Assembly (NCBI GenBank): GCA_012728855.1
Contig: JAAYEH010000101.1
Location: 62,001 to 126,000 of the forward strand
From: Rhodopirellula sp.
Lineage (GTDB): Bacteria > Planctomycetota > Planctomycetia > Pirellulales > Thermoguttaceae
Length of the DNA stretch: 64,000 nucleotides
Direction of reading: 5' to 3'
The position numbers and the translations under genes are program-made. The stretch's first letter is position 1, and every line of letters starts with the position of its first letter. This document shows positions 34,913 to 43,272 of this stretch, in pieces. The notes under the pieces are model-generated. The model was not told where the DNA came from and made no database searches. It saw nothing but the letters and a program-made list of their open reading frames with translations.

Positions 34913-35869
34913 TCACGCGAACGAGCCGCGGTCGGCGGAAACTGTCGCGGCGATGCGGTCGGCGATTTCCGACGGGCAAAGGGGGTCCGCTACCGGCACA
35001 AACCGGCACTCGCTCAGGCTGCGGAACCATGTGCATTGCCGCTTGGCGAAGTGCCGGGTATGGCGCTGCACCAGATCGATCGTTTCTTCGAGGGAGTGGC
35101 GGCCCTCCAGATGTTCGATCACCTCACGGTAACCAACCGCTTGCCGGGCCGTTCTGCTCAAAGGAATCGCATTCTGGAACAGACGCCGCACCTCCTCGAC
35201 GAGCCCGGCGGCGAACATGGCTTCGACTCGCCGGTTGACCCGCTCGTAGAGCGTCTGGCGAGGCCAGTCGAGCACGAAGACCCGGCAGGCATGCGGAGGG
35301 CGACCGATCTCGAATTGCGCCTGAAGTTCGCTGATCGGCCGGCCGGTCTTCTCGAAAACCTCCAGCGCTCGGATCAGTCGACGCGTGTCGTTGGGGTGGA
35401 GTCGCGCTGCCGCCGCCGGATCGATCGAGTTGAGGCGGCGATGGAGTCGTCCCGGGCCGTGGACGGCCTCCTCGTCGCGGAGTCGGCGGCGGAGCGACCA
35501 GTCGGCGGGCGGCCCCTCGAAGATGCCCCGCAACAGGGCTTTGAGGTAAAGGGGAGTGCCGCCGACGAAGAGCGCGGCTCGACCGCGCAAGGCGGTCTGT
35601 TCGAGCGTGCTGCCGGCCGCACCGAGATACTGGGCGAGGCTACACGGCTGGTGCGGATCGAGGATATCGATGAGGTGGTGCGGTATTCCGCCGCGTTCGG
35701 CCGGCGTCGGTTTTGCGGTGCCGATGTCCATGCCGCGGTACACTGCCATCGAATCCATCGAGACGATCTCCGCGCCGATCCGCCCGGCCAATTCCACACC
35801 GACCGCGGTCTTGCCGGCCGCCGTCGGTCCGGTAAGGTACCAGCAGTCGAGAAAAGGCGGAACCGGCAT
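34913..35869 (-). CDS. miaA: tRNA dimethylallyltransferase
   Basis: Adds a dimethylallyl group to A37 of tRNAs reading UNN codons. 318 residues from the ATG at 35869, close to E. coli MiaA (316); an ATG at 35899 would add ten residues. P-loop GPTAAGKT (14-21), SMDSMAVYRGMDIGTAKP, HHLIDILDP, FVGGTPLYLKALL, ND-TRRLIRALEVFEKTG, and the C-terminal GLVEEV ... QAVGYREVIEHLEG and RHTRHFAKRQCTWFR are all present. The longer start lies 20 bases after the LON-domain gene, so the two are probably cotranscribed. Confidence 0.96.
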   Translation of the reverse strand: MPVPPFLDCWYLTGPTAAGKTAVGVELAGRIGAEIVSMDSMAVYRGMDIGTAKPTPAERGGIPHHLIDILDPHQPCSLAQYLGAAGSTLEQTALRGRAALFVGGTPLYLKALLRGIFEGPPADWSLRRRLRDEEAVHGPGRLHRRLNSIDPAAAARLHPNDTRRLIRALEVFEKTGRPISELQAQFEIGRPPHACRVFVLDWPRQTLYERVNRRVEAMFAAGLVEEVRRLFQNAIPLSRTARQAVGYREVIEHLEGRHSLEETIDLVQRHTRHFAKRQCTWFRSLSECRFVPVADPLCPSEIADRIAATVSADRGSFA

Positions 35870-35919
35870 GAGAGACTCGGCGGAAGGGGAAAGCGGCATC
35901 TTCGGCGAGGCGGCACAGC

Positions 35920-36627
35920 TCAGTTCGGGCTGAAGTGGGGCGGAAATCCCGCCTCGCCGCTCCGTCCGAGCTGTTCGTCCGCGGCGATGACCTCCAAATG
36001 CTCCAGGAGCTTCTCCGCGCGGCGATAGACGTCGAATTCCGCCAGCATCGCCTGTTTCTCGTCCAAGCTCAGATCGAGCATATAACTGATTGTATCGGTG
36101 AGAGCGCCGAGTTTCACGTCCGTGCCCAGGAGGTAATCGAGCTGGTCTTGAGCTTGGGGAAGGTGATCGATGATGCCCAATAGCGCGCTGCGCAGTCTGC
36201 GTTGCAGCGACGGGCCTTGCGCAGCACGATCCGGGGAATAGTAATCGGCGCAGACGACTCCCATCGCCTCGCGGAATTGCTTCTGTTCCGGAAGTTCGCG
36301 GACGATGCGTACACGATTCAGCCCGGACAGCAGCACGTTGTAAGAACCGTTTTCGGTCCGCTGGTGTACGGCCACGCGCCCCAAGCAGACCATCGGGTAG
36401 ACCGGCGGCCGCCCGTCGTAATCGTGCTCCCAACCGGGCTTCAAAAGCGCCATGGCGATCAGTTGGTCGCCGGCTACCGCCTCTTCGAGCAATTCACGGT
36501 ATCGCGGCTCGAAAACGTGGAGCGGTTGCATGACGCGAGGGAAGAGCACGAGATTCGGCAGAGGAAACAACCGTATCCTGCCAGTGAACTCTTCTATGGA
36601 GAACGCGAAATCATCCTGCAGCGACAT
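35920..36627 (-). CDS. LON substrate-binding (N-terminal) domain protein
   Basis: 235 residues from the ATG at 36627. It matches the N-terminal substrate-binding domain of Lon without any ATPase or protease part: FPLPNLVLFPRVMQPLHVFEPRYRELLEEA, a DQLIAMALLKPG strand, YPMVCLGRVAVHQRTENGSYNVLLSGLNRVRI, and a helical C-terminal half. Such stand-alone proteins are common but poorly characterised. It is followed closely by miaA. Confidence 0.88.
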   Translation of the reverse strand: MSLQDDFAFSIEEFTGRIRLFPLPNLVLFPRVMQPLHVFEPRYRELLEEAVAGDQLIAMALLKPGWEHDYDGRPPVYPMVCLGRVAVHQRTENGSYNVLLSGLNRVRIVRELPEQKQFREAMGVVCADYYSPDRAAQGPSLQRRLRSALLGIIDHLPQAQDQLDYLLGTDVKLGALTDTISYMLDLSLDEKQAMLAEFDVYRRAEKLLEHLEVIAADEQLGRSGEAGFPPHFSPN

Positions 36628-36717
36628 GGGGTGGTGTTTCCATCGGTATTTTCGGTTGCGAGGTCGGCCGGCTGGCACTTGCACCCGGTCGTGGCCGAAC
36701 CCCCGCTAAACATTACC

Positions 36718-37119
36718 TTAGTCCGGCCGCGGATGCGATGCCGGTTGCAGGCGGATTTCCGGTATCAACGCAGGATTGACCACCGGCATCCCGGATTCCG
36801 TGCGATGGGCCGTCGCGTCGTCGACGCAACGGTCCAGTTCGGTCAAAAAAACATTTAAGTTCAACCCCAAGTGCTTCACTCGAAATGGCTCGAGGTAGCG
36901 GCCCGCGCCGGCGAGGAGCTTCCGGGCGCCGTGAATATTGCCCCGATGGAGGTGTAGCAAGGCCACAGCGGCCTGGATCAGCCCTTTGAAGAACAACCGT
37001 TCCTTTCCTTCGACCTGGAGCCACAGTTCCTCCCAGGTCTCATGGCTCTGGAAGAACTCGCGTCGATTGAACTGCTCGATGCCCTTCAGGTAGAGCGGGT
37101 GGTAATCAAGGGTGGACAT
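36718..37119 (-). CDS. DUF309 family protein
   Basis: About 133 residues starting MSTLDYHPLYLKGIEQFN; an open extension upstream (to 37215) lacks support. FFQSHETWEELWLQVEGKERLFFKGLIQAAVALLHLHRGN is the signature helical pair of DUF309, with the conserved histidine and glutamates that may bind a metal. Function of the family is unknown. It is divergent from the endonuclease III gene. Confidence 0.85.
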   Translation of the reverse strand: MSTLDYHPLYLKGIEQFNRREFFQSHETWEELWLQVEGKERLFFKGLIQAAVALLHLHRGNIHGARKLLAGAGRYLEPFRVKHLGLNLNVFLTELDRCVDDATAHRTESGMPVVNPALIPEIRLQPASHPRPD

Positions 37120-37302
37120 TAGGAGGGCTCTGCGGCTTTCATGGGGATTATATTCATCCGGCAAGGGCGGGGCGAACGGATTAGGGGCACGAGGCTTTGC
37201 GTTATCTTGACACACCGGTCGGAGCGTTCGACAATGGATCGCCGCGAGCGATTAAGCCGCGGTCCGGCTGACCCCCTAACTGAAGGAACTTCGAGGACCG
37301 GG

Positions 37303-37956
37303 ATGGTCGCATCCGCTCAGGCCAAACAGCATGCTGCCAAAGTGGTCCGCGGCCTCCGTCGCGGCTATCCCGTTGCCCCCTGCGCATTGAATTTCGATAA
37401 TCCGTTGGAATTGCTGATTGCAACGATTCTATCGGCGCAATGTACCGACGAACGGGTGAATCAGGTGACCAGCGGGCTATTCAAGAAATATCGGACCGCT
37501 GCCGCTTACGCTCAAGCAACACCGGCCGAGTTGGAAGAGGACGTCAAGTCGACCGGTTTTTTCCGCAACAAGGCTAAGAACATCCGGGCCTGCTGCGAGG
37601 TTCTCGTGCGGCAATACGGCAGCGAGGTGCCCCGTGATCTGGACACCCTGGTCGGCCTGCCCGGAATCGGGCGGAAGACCGCCAGCGTCGTTTTGGGGAC
37701 GGCGTTCGGTATTGCCTCGGGAGTCGTGGTGGACACGCACGTCGCTCGCCTCAGTCAGCGGCTGGGCCTGACGGCGCACAAGGATCCGCTTAAGATTGAA
37801 CAGGATCTGATGGAGCAGATTCCCCGAAAGGAGTGGATCGACTTCAGTCATCGTATGATTCACCATGGGCGACGTGTATGCACTGCTCGGAAGCCGAAGT
37901 GCGACGAATGCCCCTTGAGTGAGTTTTGCCCACGCGTTGGCGTTGCCAGCAAGTGA
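37303..37956 (+). CDS. nth: Endonuclease III
   Basis: Base-excision repair DNA glycosylase/AP lyase for oxidised pyrimidines. 217 residues from the ATG at 37303, near E. coli length (211) and preceded by GAGG; an upstream ATG at 37234 is possible. Helix-hairpin-helix LVGLPGIGRKTASVVLG carries catalytic K125; D144 lies in VVVDTHVARLSQRLG. The iron-sulfur loop is intact: C193-x6-C200-x2-C203-x5-C209. Confidence 0.96.
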   Translation: MVASAQAKQHAAKVVRGLRRGYPVAPCALNFDNPLELLIATILSAQCTDERVNQVTSGLFKKYRTAAAYAQATPAELEEDVKSTGFFRNKAKNIRACCEVLVRQYGSEVPRDLDTLVGLPGIGRKTASVVLGTAFGIASGVVVDTHVARLSQRLGLTAHKDPLKIEQDLMEQIPRKEWIDFSHRMIHHGRRVCTARKPKCDECPLSEFCPRVGVASK

Positions 37957-38013
37957 AATCACCGCGGCAAATCGCCCTTTTTCGCCCGATCCTCCTGCCT
38001 GGGTTCTATCGAG

Positions 38014-38592
38014 ATGATCCTTTCCGGCCATGAGATCGAAAACCAGTTGGGAAAGAACATCGTCATCGCTCCGTTCGATCCGGCGCGCCTGAATCCCAAC
38101 AGCTACAACCTGTCGCTGCACGACGAGTTGATCGTCTACGAGGAGGTGGTGCTCGACATGCGAAAGCCCAACCGCCTTCGCCGGGTCCACATCCCGCCTC
38201 AGGGGCTAGTGCTCAACCCGAATCAGATTTACCTCGGCCGAACCGCCGAGCGGACGGAGACTCGCGGCTTCATCCCGATGATCGAGGGTCGATCGTCGAT
38301 TGGACGGCTGGGGTTGTTCGTTCACGTAACGGCGGGGTTTGGCGATATCGGCTTCTGCGGCTACTGGACGTTGGAGATGTTCGCCGTGCAGCCGATCCGC
38401 GTTTATGCGGGCGTGCCGATTTGCCAAATCTTCTATCACGAGATCCGCGGCACGTACACGGAGTATTGTAGCGACAAGTATCAGAATAATACCGATACTC
38501 AGCCGAGCCTGCTGTTCAAGGAACTCAACCCGGAATGCTTGAACGACCCGCAACGGCAGCTTCCCTTCGGCATCGAGAGTTCGCGGGAATAG
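38014..38592 (+). CDS. dcd: dCTP deaminase
   Basis: Converts dCTP to dUTP, feeding thymidylate synthesis. 192 residues. Motifs: LNPNSYNLSLHDEL, EGRSSIGRLGLFVHVTAGFGDIGFCGYWTLE, with E121 as the likely catalytic glutamate, and PICQIFYHEIRG. The spacing of motifs fits Dcd rather than dUTPase. It sits 57 bases after nth. Confidence 0.95.
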   Translation: MILSGHEIENQLGKNIVIAPFDPARLNPNSYNLSLHDELIVYEEVVLDMRKPNRLRRVHIPPQGLVLNPNQIYLGRTAERTETRGFIPMIEGRSSIGRLGLFVHVTAGFGDIGFCGYWTLEMFAVQPIRVYAGVPICQIFYHEIRGTYTEYCSDKYQNNTDTQPSLLFKELNPECLNDPQRQLPFGIESSRE

Positions 38593-38733
38593 CGGCTTAC
38601 GGTCAGAAATAGCTGACTGAATCGAGTCGCCGCGTGGCGCATCGCTCAGCCCCACGAGACCGTCTCGGCGCTCGTCGTGGGAACGCGAAAGCCGCGTTTC
38701 CGCTGTGCCAGGGGCGGTTTAACTGGGGGCCAG

Positions 38734-38849
38734 TTTCGCGGCCAATTGGTCCCGCTTCGCAGGCACGGGGACCAGCAGGAACTTACAGCGGCTCACAGGG
38801 TTGGGTGAAGCCGCTGTAAGTTCCTGCTGGTCCCCTCCTGGCCGCGAAA
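38734..38849. repeat. Large composite palindrome with perfect 27-bp arms
   Basis: Arms at 38767-38793 and 38809-38835 (beginning GGGGACCAGCAGG and ending CCTGCTGGTCCCC) are perfect 27-bp inverted copies around a 15-base loop. An outer pair, TTTCGCGGCCA (38734-38744) and TGGCCGCGAAA (38839-38849), nests it. It lies in a gene-free stretch after dcd. Confidence 0.88.
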
Positions 38850-39434
38850 ATGGTATCTTTTCTAACCGCGATCGATACGGGCTCGTCCCGCCGCCCGGGG
38901 AAGTGAGCGGCCAAAGCTCGACACACACTCCACCCAGTTCGCCGAAGCGATTTCCAAGCGGCTAAGAATCGGCGCCAAGTCGGCCGGAATAGAGTCCCGC
39001 TTGTCCGAAGGCCATATTCACCTCGGCTCGGGTGAGCGGCATGTACGGGGAGAGTGGCGGTAATTATGGCCGCTGGCGAATCCGGACCTCTGACACGCCC
39101 CCCCCACACATCCCCCCTGGGACGGTGCCCCAGGCTACGATAAGAATGGCCTTCGGCCAAAGGGAAAATGAGGCCGTCTGTGGAACAAAAAGCGAAACCA
39201 GTCGGGCCACCGAGATGTCTTGGTTCCGCGGGAGCCGGAGTTCCAAATTGGCGGAGTTAGCGGCCCAACCAAAGGGAGACCTGACCCGCGCGGACTGTGC
39301 GGAGCCCGCCGTAGACGTTGGCCTCGGCTTTTCTATAGAATAGAAGGGGCGGTTGGGGCTTCGATATGGACAGGAGATCTGCGAGATGGCGACCATCGCG
39401 ACTCCCCCGGAAGTAATGGCTTTGGAGTATATTC
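38850..39434. other. Gene-free stretch before toxin-antitoxin remnant
   Basis: About 585 bases with no supported gene. It contains short hairpins such as CCTGGG...CCCAGG near 39116-39134 and GGCCTTCGGCC near 39149. It looks like accumulated repetitive debris. Confidence 0.5.
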
Positions 39435-39680
39435 ATGTCCACGGATATTATCGAAGCACGCACACGAACAACCAAAGAGGGCGTGCTGAACTTGAGCCTG
39501 AACGTAGGCATCCCGGATGCCGACGTAGCCGTCATTGTCCACGTGAAGCCCCTTGCTTCGACGCAGGAAGTGGATGCAAACGGCTGGCCCATGGGTTTTC
39601 TTGATCAGGTCGCCGGTTCCATGCCTGAATTGCAGCGCGCGCCTCAGGGCCCATTCGAAGAAAGGCTGGCACTCGATTGA
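39435..39680 (+). CDS. Antitoxin-like protein, VapB-type partner
   Basis: 81 residues beginning MSTDIIEARTRTTKEGVLNLSLNVGIPDADVAVIVHVKPL and ending QRAPQGPFEERLALD. This matches a small family that precedes VapC/PIN toxins in planctomycetes: a short beta-rich N-terminus and a tail containing GWPMGFLDQVAGSMPELQRAP. GGAG sits 8 bases before the ATG. The next reading frame is the broken toxin described separately. The antitoxin itself appears intact. Confidence 0.75.
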   Translation: MSTDIIEARTRTTKEGVLNLSLNVGIPDADVAVIVHVKPLASTQEVDANGWPMGFLDQVAGSMPELQRAPQGPFEERLALD

Positions 39681-39880
39681 GTTACCTGCCGTTCGACGAT
39701 GCGTGTGCTCGCAAGTGTGCTGAAATCCGTCACAAGTTGGAGCGTCGCGGTACGGTGATCGGCCCACACGATCTTTAGATTGCGGCAATTGCCCTTCACC
39801 ATGGTTTGACTCTGGTCACCCATAACACGAGCGAGTTCAGTCGGATTGCTGGGCTCAACTTGGAAGACTGGCAAGCCTAA
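39677..39880 (+). pseudogene. VapC/PIN toxin remnant
   Basis: The frame overlapping the antitoxin stop reads SYLPFDDACARKCAEIRHKLERRGTVIGPHDL, then TAG (39776), then [33 protein letters not shown] and TAA. This is the C-terminal half of a PIN-domain RNase, including IGPHDL-x-IAAIAL and VTHNTSEF, where the last acidic residues of the site lie. The N-terminal half with the first aspartates is absent and a nonsense codon splits the rest, so it cannot make a working toxin. Confidence 0.85.
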
Positions 39881-40225
39881 TGACTGTTGACGGCCTGACC
39901 CAAGTGCCCCTTCCAGTGCCCCTTTTTCAGAGACGACTGTCTGCCCGATATCGATCTTGCTCAAAATGCCACCCTATGTCCGTTGTACGCTGGCTCCGGA
40001 ACCTGGCAAGGCCCGCCTGCCCTTGAGCGACCTCGGGAGATGGAAGTTGGGACGTGGCTAGTTTCTGGGACTTTGGATACTAGCTGCGTCCCCGTTTCAA
40101 CGCCCGGCGGTACACTTTCCGGGGGTGCAATGAGGCGACGTCGAATTCTTGCTGCCACCGGTCCGATGCGATAGACTCGATGCGACGGAAGCATTCGTTC
40201 AAGCTCGAACAAAGGAAACAACGCC
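39881..40225. other. Intergenic region with a long RNA-type hairpin
   Basis: About 345 bases without a gene. At 40049-40062 and 40079-40092, GGGACGTGGCTAGT and ACTAGCTGCGTCCC are complementary, with two positions that pair only as G-U in RNA. It may be a terminator-like element or part of the 5' leader of the following gene. Confidence 0.5.
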
Positions 40226-41152
40226 ATGCCATGCTCGACGCGATCCTTCCTGGCCGCCGCCCTCTTGAGCGTCGCTCTGCCGCCGTTGTCCGCGGCGGAC
40301 GAGTCCTCGGCAGCCCCGCGTTACGTGCGTATCGGCCACTACCAGTGCCTCTGCGAGCAAGGTGATTTCGCGGCGAATCTCGGCACCGTTCTCGAAGGAC
40401 TGCAACTGGCCGCCGATGCCCGACTCGATATTCTCTCTTTTCCCGAGTCGTTTCTGACCGGCTACTATGCTGCCGAAGAGGACGCTCGGGCGCATGCATT
40501 CGCCCTCGACTCGCCGGAGATGAAGGAGGTTCTCGAAAAGACGGCCGCGTTCGACATTCTGTTCATGGTCGGCTTCAACGAACTGCGAGGCAACGATCTA
40601 TACAACACGGTGGCTGTGATCGAACGGGGAAAAATGCTCGGGCATTACAGCAAAGCGATGCCGGTGATGGGGTACTTCGTCCCGGGGCGGGAGTTTCCCG
40701 TGTTTCAGAAGAAGGGGCTGAAGTTCGGCGTGGTGATCTGCGCCGACGGAGGGTACATCGAGCCTTGCCGCATCCTTTCGCTCAAGGGTGCCCGCGTCAT
40801 CTTCGCTCCCCATTACAATTTCGTGGGCGACCCCGTGCAGCACTATCAGATGGTTCGCAACGACCACGTCGCCCGCGCCGTGGAAAACGGCGTCTATTTC
40901 CTCCGCGGCAACAACGTGGTGCGGGGAACGGAACTGGAAGGGATGAAGCACTCAGGTCATGGGTACGGCGACAGCTACCTGCTGGATCCGACCGGCGAGA
41001 TTGCCGCCTCGGCCGGGCTCTACGAAGAGTATCTGATGATCTACAACCTCGATCTCGAAAAGAAGTGCCGCAATCGGCAAAACTGGCGGAGCCTGCGGTC
41101 GTCGCGCGAGCTGGCGGAGATCCTGAAAGGAGTCGTCGAGCAGCAACGATGA
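40226..41152 (+). CDS. Exported carbon-nitrogen hydrolase (nitrilase superfamily)
   Basis: 308 residues with a signal peptide (1-24, MPCSTRSFLAAALLSVALPPLSAADE). The nitrilase-fold triad is complete: E74 in LSFPESF, K143 in HYSKAMP and C172 in VVICADGGY. Members hydrolyse nitriles, amides or carbamoyl groups; the substrate is not evident. Export makes a role on extracellular or periplasmic amides likely. It converges with the PQQ-like gene. Confidence 0.9.
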   Translation: MPCSTRSFLAAALLSVALPPLSAADESSAAPRYVRIGHYQCLCEQGDFAANLGTVLEGLQLAADARLDILSFPESFLTGYYAAEEDARAHAFALDSPEMKEVLEKTAAFDILFMVGFNELRGNDLYNTVAVIERGKMLGHYSKAMPVMGYFVPGREFPVFQKKGLKFGVVICADGGYIEPCRILSLKGARVIFAPHYNFVGDPVQHYQMVRNDHVARAVENGVYFLRGNNVVRGTELEGMKHSGHGYGDSYLLDPTGEIAASAGLYEEYLMIYNLDLEKKCRNRQNWRSLRSSRELAEILKGVVEQQR

Positions 41153-41166
41153 ATGGAAACTTCGGT

Positions 41167-42816
41167 TCAACGCGCAAGCGGCAGTTCGTAACATGCCGCC
41201 TGTTCCGCGTTACGCACGAGCAGGTAGGGGCCGTACAGCGCGATGTTGTTCCAGGTTATCCCTTCGATGGCCTGGAATCGCCCGAGGACGTGGTTGGCCT
41301 GCTGGGGCGTTGCTTCGACAAGCACGACCTCGCCGGACTCGGCCAGTACAAGGATCAGGTCACGCACCATCAGGATCTGCCCGTGCCGATAACGGCCGTC
41401 CTTCCATACCGTCCGTCCGTCGTTGAGGTCGACGCACTCGAGAATGCCGTCGGATAGGCCATAGGCATAGCCGTCTTTGACCGCCGCAGTGGTGAATTTC
41501 GTCCGCAGGACGCGCGGATTGATCCAGACGACTTCGGGCGAGCAGCCGCCGTCGGCAGTGCGCTTGAGTTCCAGCACGGCCGCTCCGCCGCCATAGCCTC
41601 TGGAAAGCAACAGCCGGTTGGCCCCCCAGACCATGGGCTGCGAGACGTTGGGATCGGCGTTGCTGCGAGCGGGCCAGGGATGTTCCCAAAGCACCCGCCC
41701 GGATTCGATGTCGTGGCCGCTGACGGAATCCTCGTTGACGTTGATGATTTGTCTCACTTCGTCGAGGGTGGCCTCGGTGGGAGAGCTGTAGCTGATTTGT
41801 CGATCGCCTCCTTCCCAGACGAGATCGCCCGTTCGTTTGTCGTAGGCGACCAGCGAGACCTTTCGGCCGTCGCGGGGACCGCTGGCAGGGACGATCACCA
41901 AGTCGTCGACGATCAACGGTGAGTTGGACCGCGCCCACGGCAAGACTTTCGACTCTTCCTCCGCGTCGATTCCGTACTGCTCCAGCAGGTTCTTCCGCCA
42001 GCGACACTCTCCGTTGGCGCCGTCGAGGCAGACGAGATGCCCCATGGCTCCCAAGGCGTAGACCATACCCTCATCGATCGAAGGCGTGCTTCGCGGACCA
42101 ACTCCACCGCTGATCGACTCGTAGCGCGTGGCGATGGAATGCGACCATTGCGGCGTTCCGCTGGTCAAGTCATAGCAAACGACCAGTTCCCATCTTCCCC
42201 GCTGCTCCATCGTCACGGCGTGACCGTTGACGACGGAAAAGGCCGACCAACCCGCCCCGATCGCTCGCCGCCATAGCCGTTGCGGCGGCCGGGCGACCCA
42301 ATCCCGGGCCAACTCGATCCCATCAACCGACATCCGGCGACTCGGGCCGAGGAACTCGGGGAAGTCCTCGGCGGTCGTGGTGAGCATGTCCACGGGGCTG
42401 CTCGATCCCGGCACGATATCGCCCGAACTGATCTCCAAGCGTTCATCCGGCTTCGGTGAAAATCGCAAGGCGAAGCCGGGAATCAGTTCGCCGCTGATGC
42501 GATCCACACGAAACACCGCGGCGCCGGCGGCAATCGCCGTCAACAATCCGAGCAGTGCAACCAGGCGAAGCCGGCGACCGTAGCCACTGAATAGCAGGAA
42601 CCACACCAAGAACGTCAGCCCCGCCAGAAAAACAAGTACCGCGCTGGCGACGTTGGTAGCGGCGGGATCCCCGGCAACCCCGGTGGCACGAACGACGATC
42701 ACCAAGATGGCGAGGAGCAGGACAACAACCCAAACCCATATCGGCGGCAATATCCCTCTTCTCGGTGCGATGGAGGATGTCTTGGAGATTTCCGTGGGCG
42801 AGTTTTGATCCGTCAT
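41167..42816 (-). CDS. PQQ-like beta-propeller protein, membrane-anchored
   Basis: 549 residues. N-terminal hydrophobic segments (about 24-45, 58-80 and 84-100) anchor it. From about 150 on it has the PQQ-binding-like/BamB repeat pattern of an eight-bladed propeller: PQWSHSIATRYESISGGVGPRSTPSIDEGMVYALGAMGHLVCLDGANGECRW, and later GRVLWEHPWPARSNADPNVSQPMVWGANRLLLS and GLSDGILECVDLNDGRTVWKDGRYRHGQILMVRD. The role is unknown; such proteins may scaffold outer-membrane assembly or bind glycans. No PQQ dehydrogenase residues were recognised. Confidence 0.85.
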   Translation of the reverse strand: MTDQNSPTEISKTSSIAPRRGILPPIWVWVVVLLLAILVIVVRATGVAGDPAATNVASAVLVFLAGLTFLVWFLLFSGYGRRLRLVALLGLLTAIAAGAAVFRVDRISGELIPGFALRFSPKPDERLEISSGDIVPGSSSPVDMLTTTAEDFPEFLGPSRRMSVDGIELARDWVARPPQRLWRRAIGAGWSAFSVVNGHAVTMEQRGRWELVVCYDLTSGTPQWSHSIATRYESISGGVGPRSTPSIDEGMVYALGAMGHLVCLDGANGECRWRKNLLEQYGIDAEEESKVLPWARSNSPLIVDDLVIVPASGPRDGRKVSLVAYDKRTGDLVWEGGDRQISYSSPTEATLDEVRQIINVNEDSVSGHDIESGRVLWEHPWPARSNADPNVSQPMVWGANRLLLSRGYGGGAAVLELKRTADGGCSPEVVWINPRVLRTKFTTAAVKDGYAYGLSDGILECVDLNDGRTVWKDGRYRHGQILMVRDLILVLAESGEVVLVEATPQQANHVLGRFQAIEGITWNNIALYGPYLLVRNAEQAACYELPLAR

Positions 42817-42859
42817 GCTCTACGATCCATTTCCGTCAAGGAAAAACGGCATGGCTCAA

Positions 42860-42936
42860 AAAACGGGGACAGGCACCTCGCCGAACCGTGTTTTTTACCG
42901 GCAGAAGATACTTGGCTCGGAGCCAGTCCCCGTTTT
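42860..42936. repeat. REP-like palindrome
   Basis: AAAACGGGGACAGGC (42860-42874) and GCCAGTCCCCGTTTT (42922-42936) are inverted with one mismatch; a perfect inner hairpin TGGCTCGGAGCCA lies at 42913-42925. Related GGGGAC/GTCCCC palindromes occur elsewhere in the window and resemble RAYT-type REPs. Confidence 0.7.
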
Positions 42937-43208
42937 CTGAACCATACCGAAAAAAGAACGACCCACCGTAATGGCAGAAACGCCGGCAGCCGGGCTATTG
43001 TGACATTCTATCATCGGCGGAGCGTTCGCCAGGTTGAATTGCAGTCGAGGCGCATCGCCGGATCGGGCGTCTTTCCGGTTTTCCATGTTTCGCACGTCAC
43101 CTATGTTGCCCAAGTCTACTTGACCCCGTGGGCAAAGATGAACTACCATGCCACGCCCGTTGTATCACGCCCCTGGCATGGTTCAGGGGGCGTCTGCGTA
43201 GTTGGTTC

Positions 43209-43254
43209 CGCTTGCCGAGCGGAGCGTCGCTACCGAGATCCCGCTCGGCAAGCG
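43209..43254. repeat. 14-bp perfect inverted repeat
   Basis: CGCTTGCCGAGCGG (43209-43222) and CCGCTCGGCAAGCG (43241-43254) are perfect inverted copies. With 42860-42936 it fills most of the 456-base gap between the PQQ-like gene and the glycosyltransferase; no gene is seen there. Confidence 0.75.
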
Positions 43255-43272
43255 AGATCTACCATCTGAATC

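Noticed and set aside
38593..38766. tRNA or other structured RNA after dcd
   Set aside because: Only short imperfect inverted repeats; no tRNA T-loop consensus or cloverleaf.
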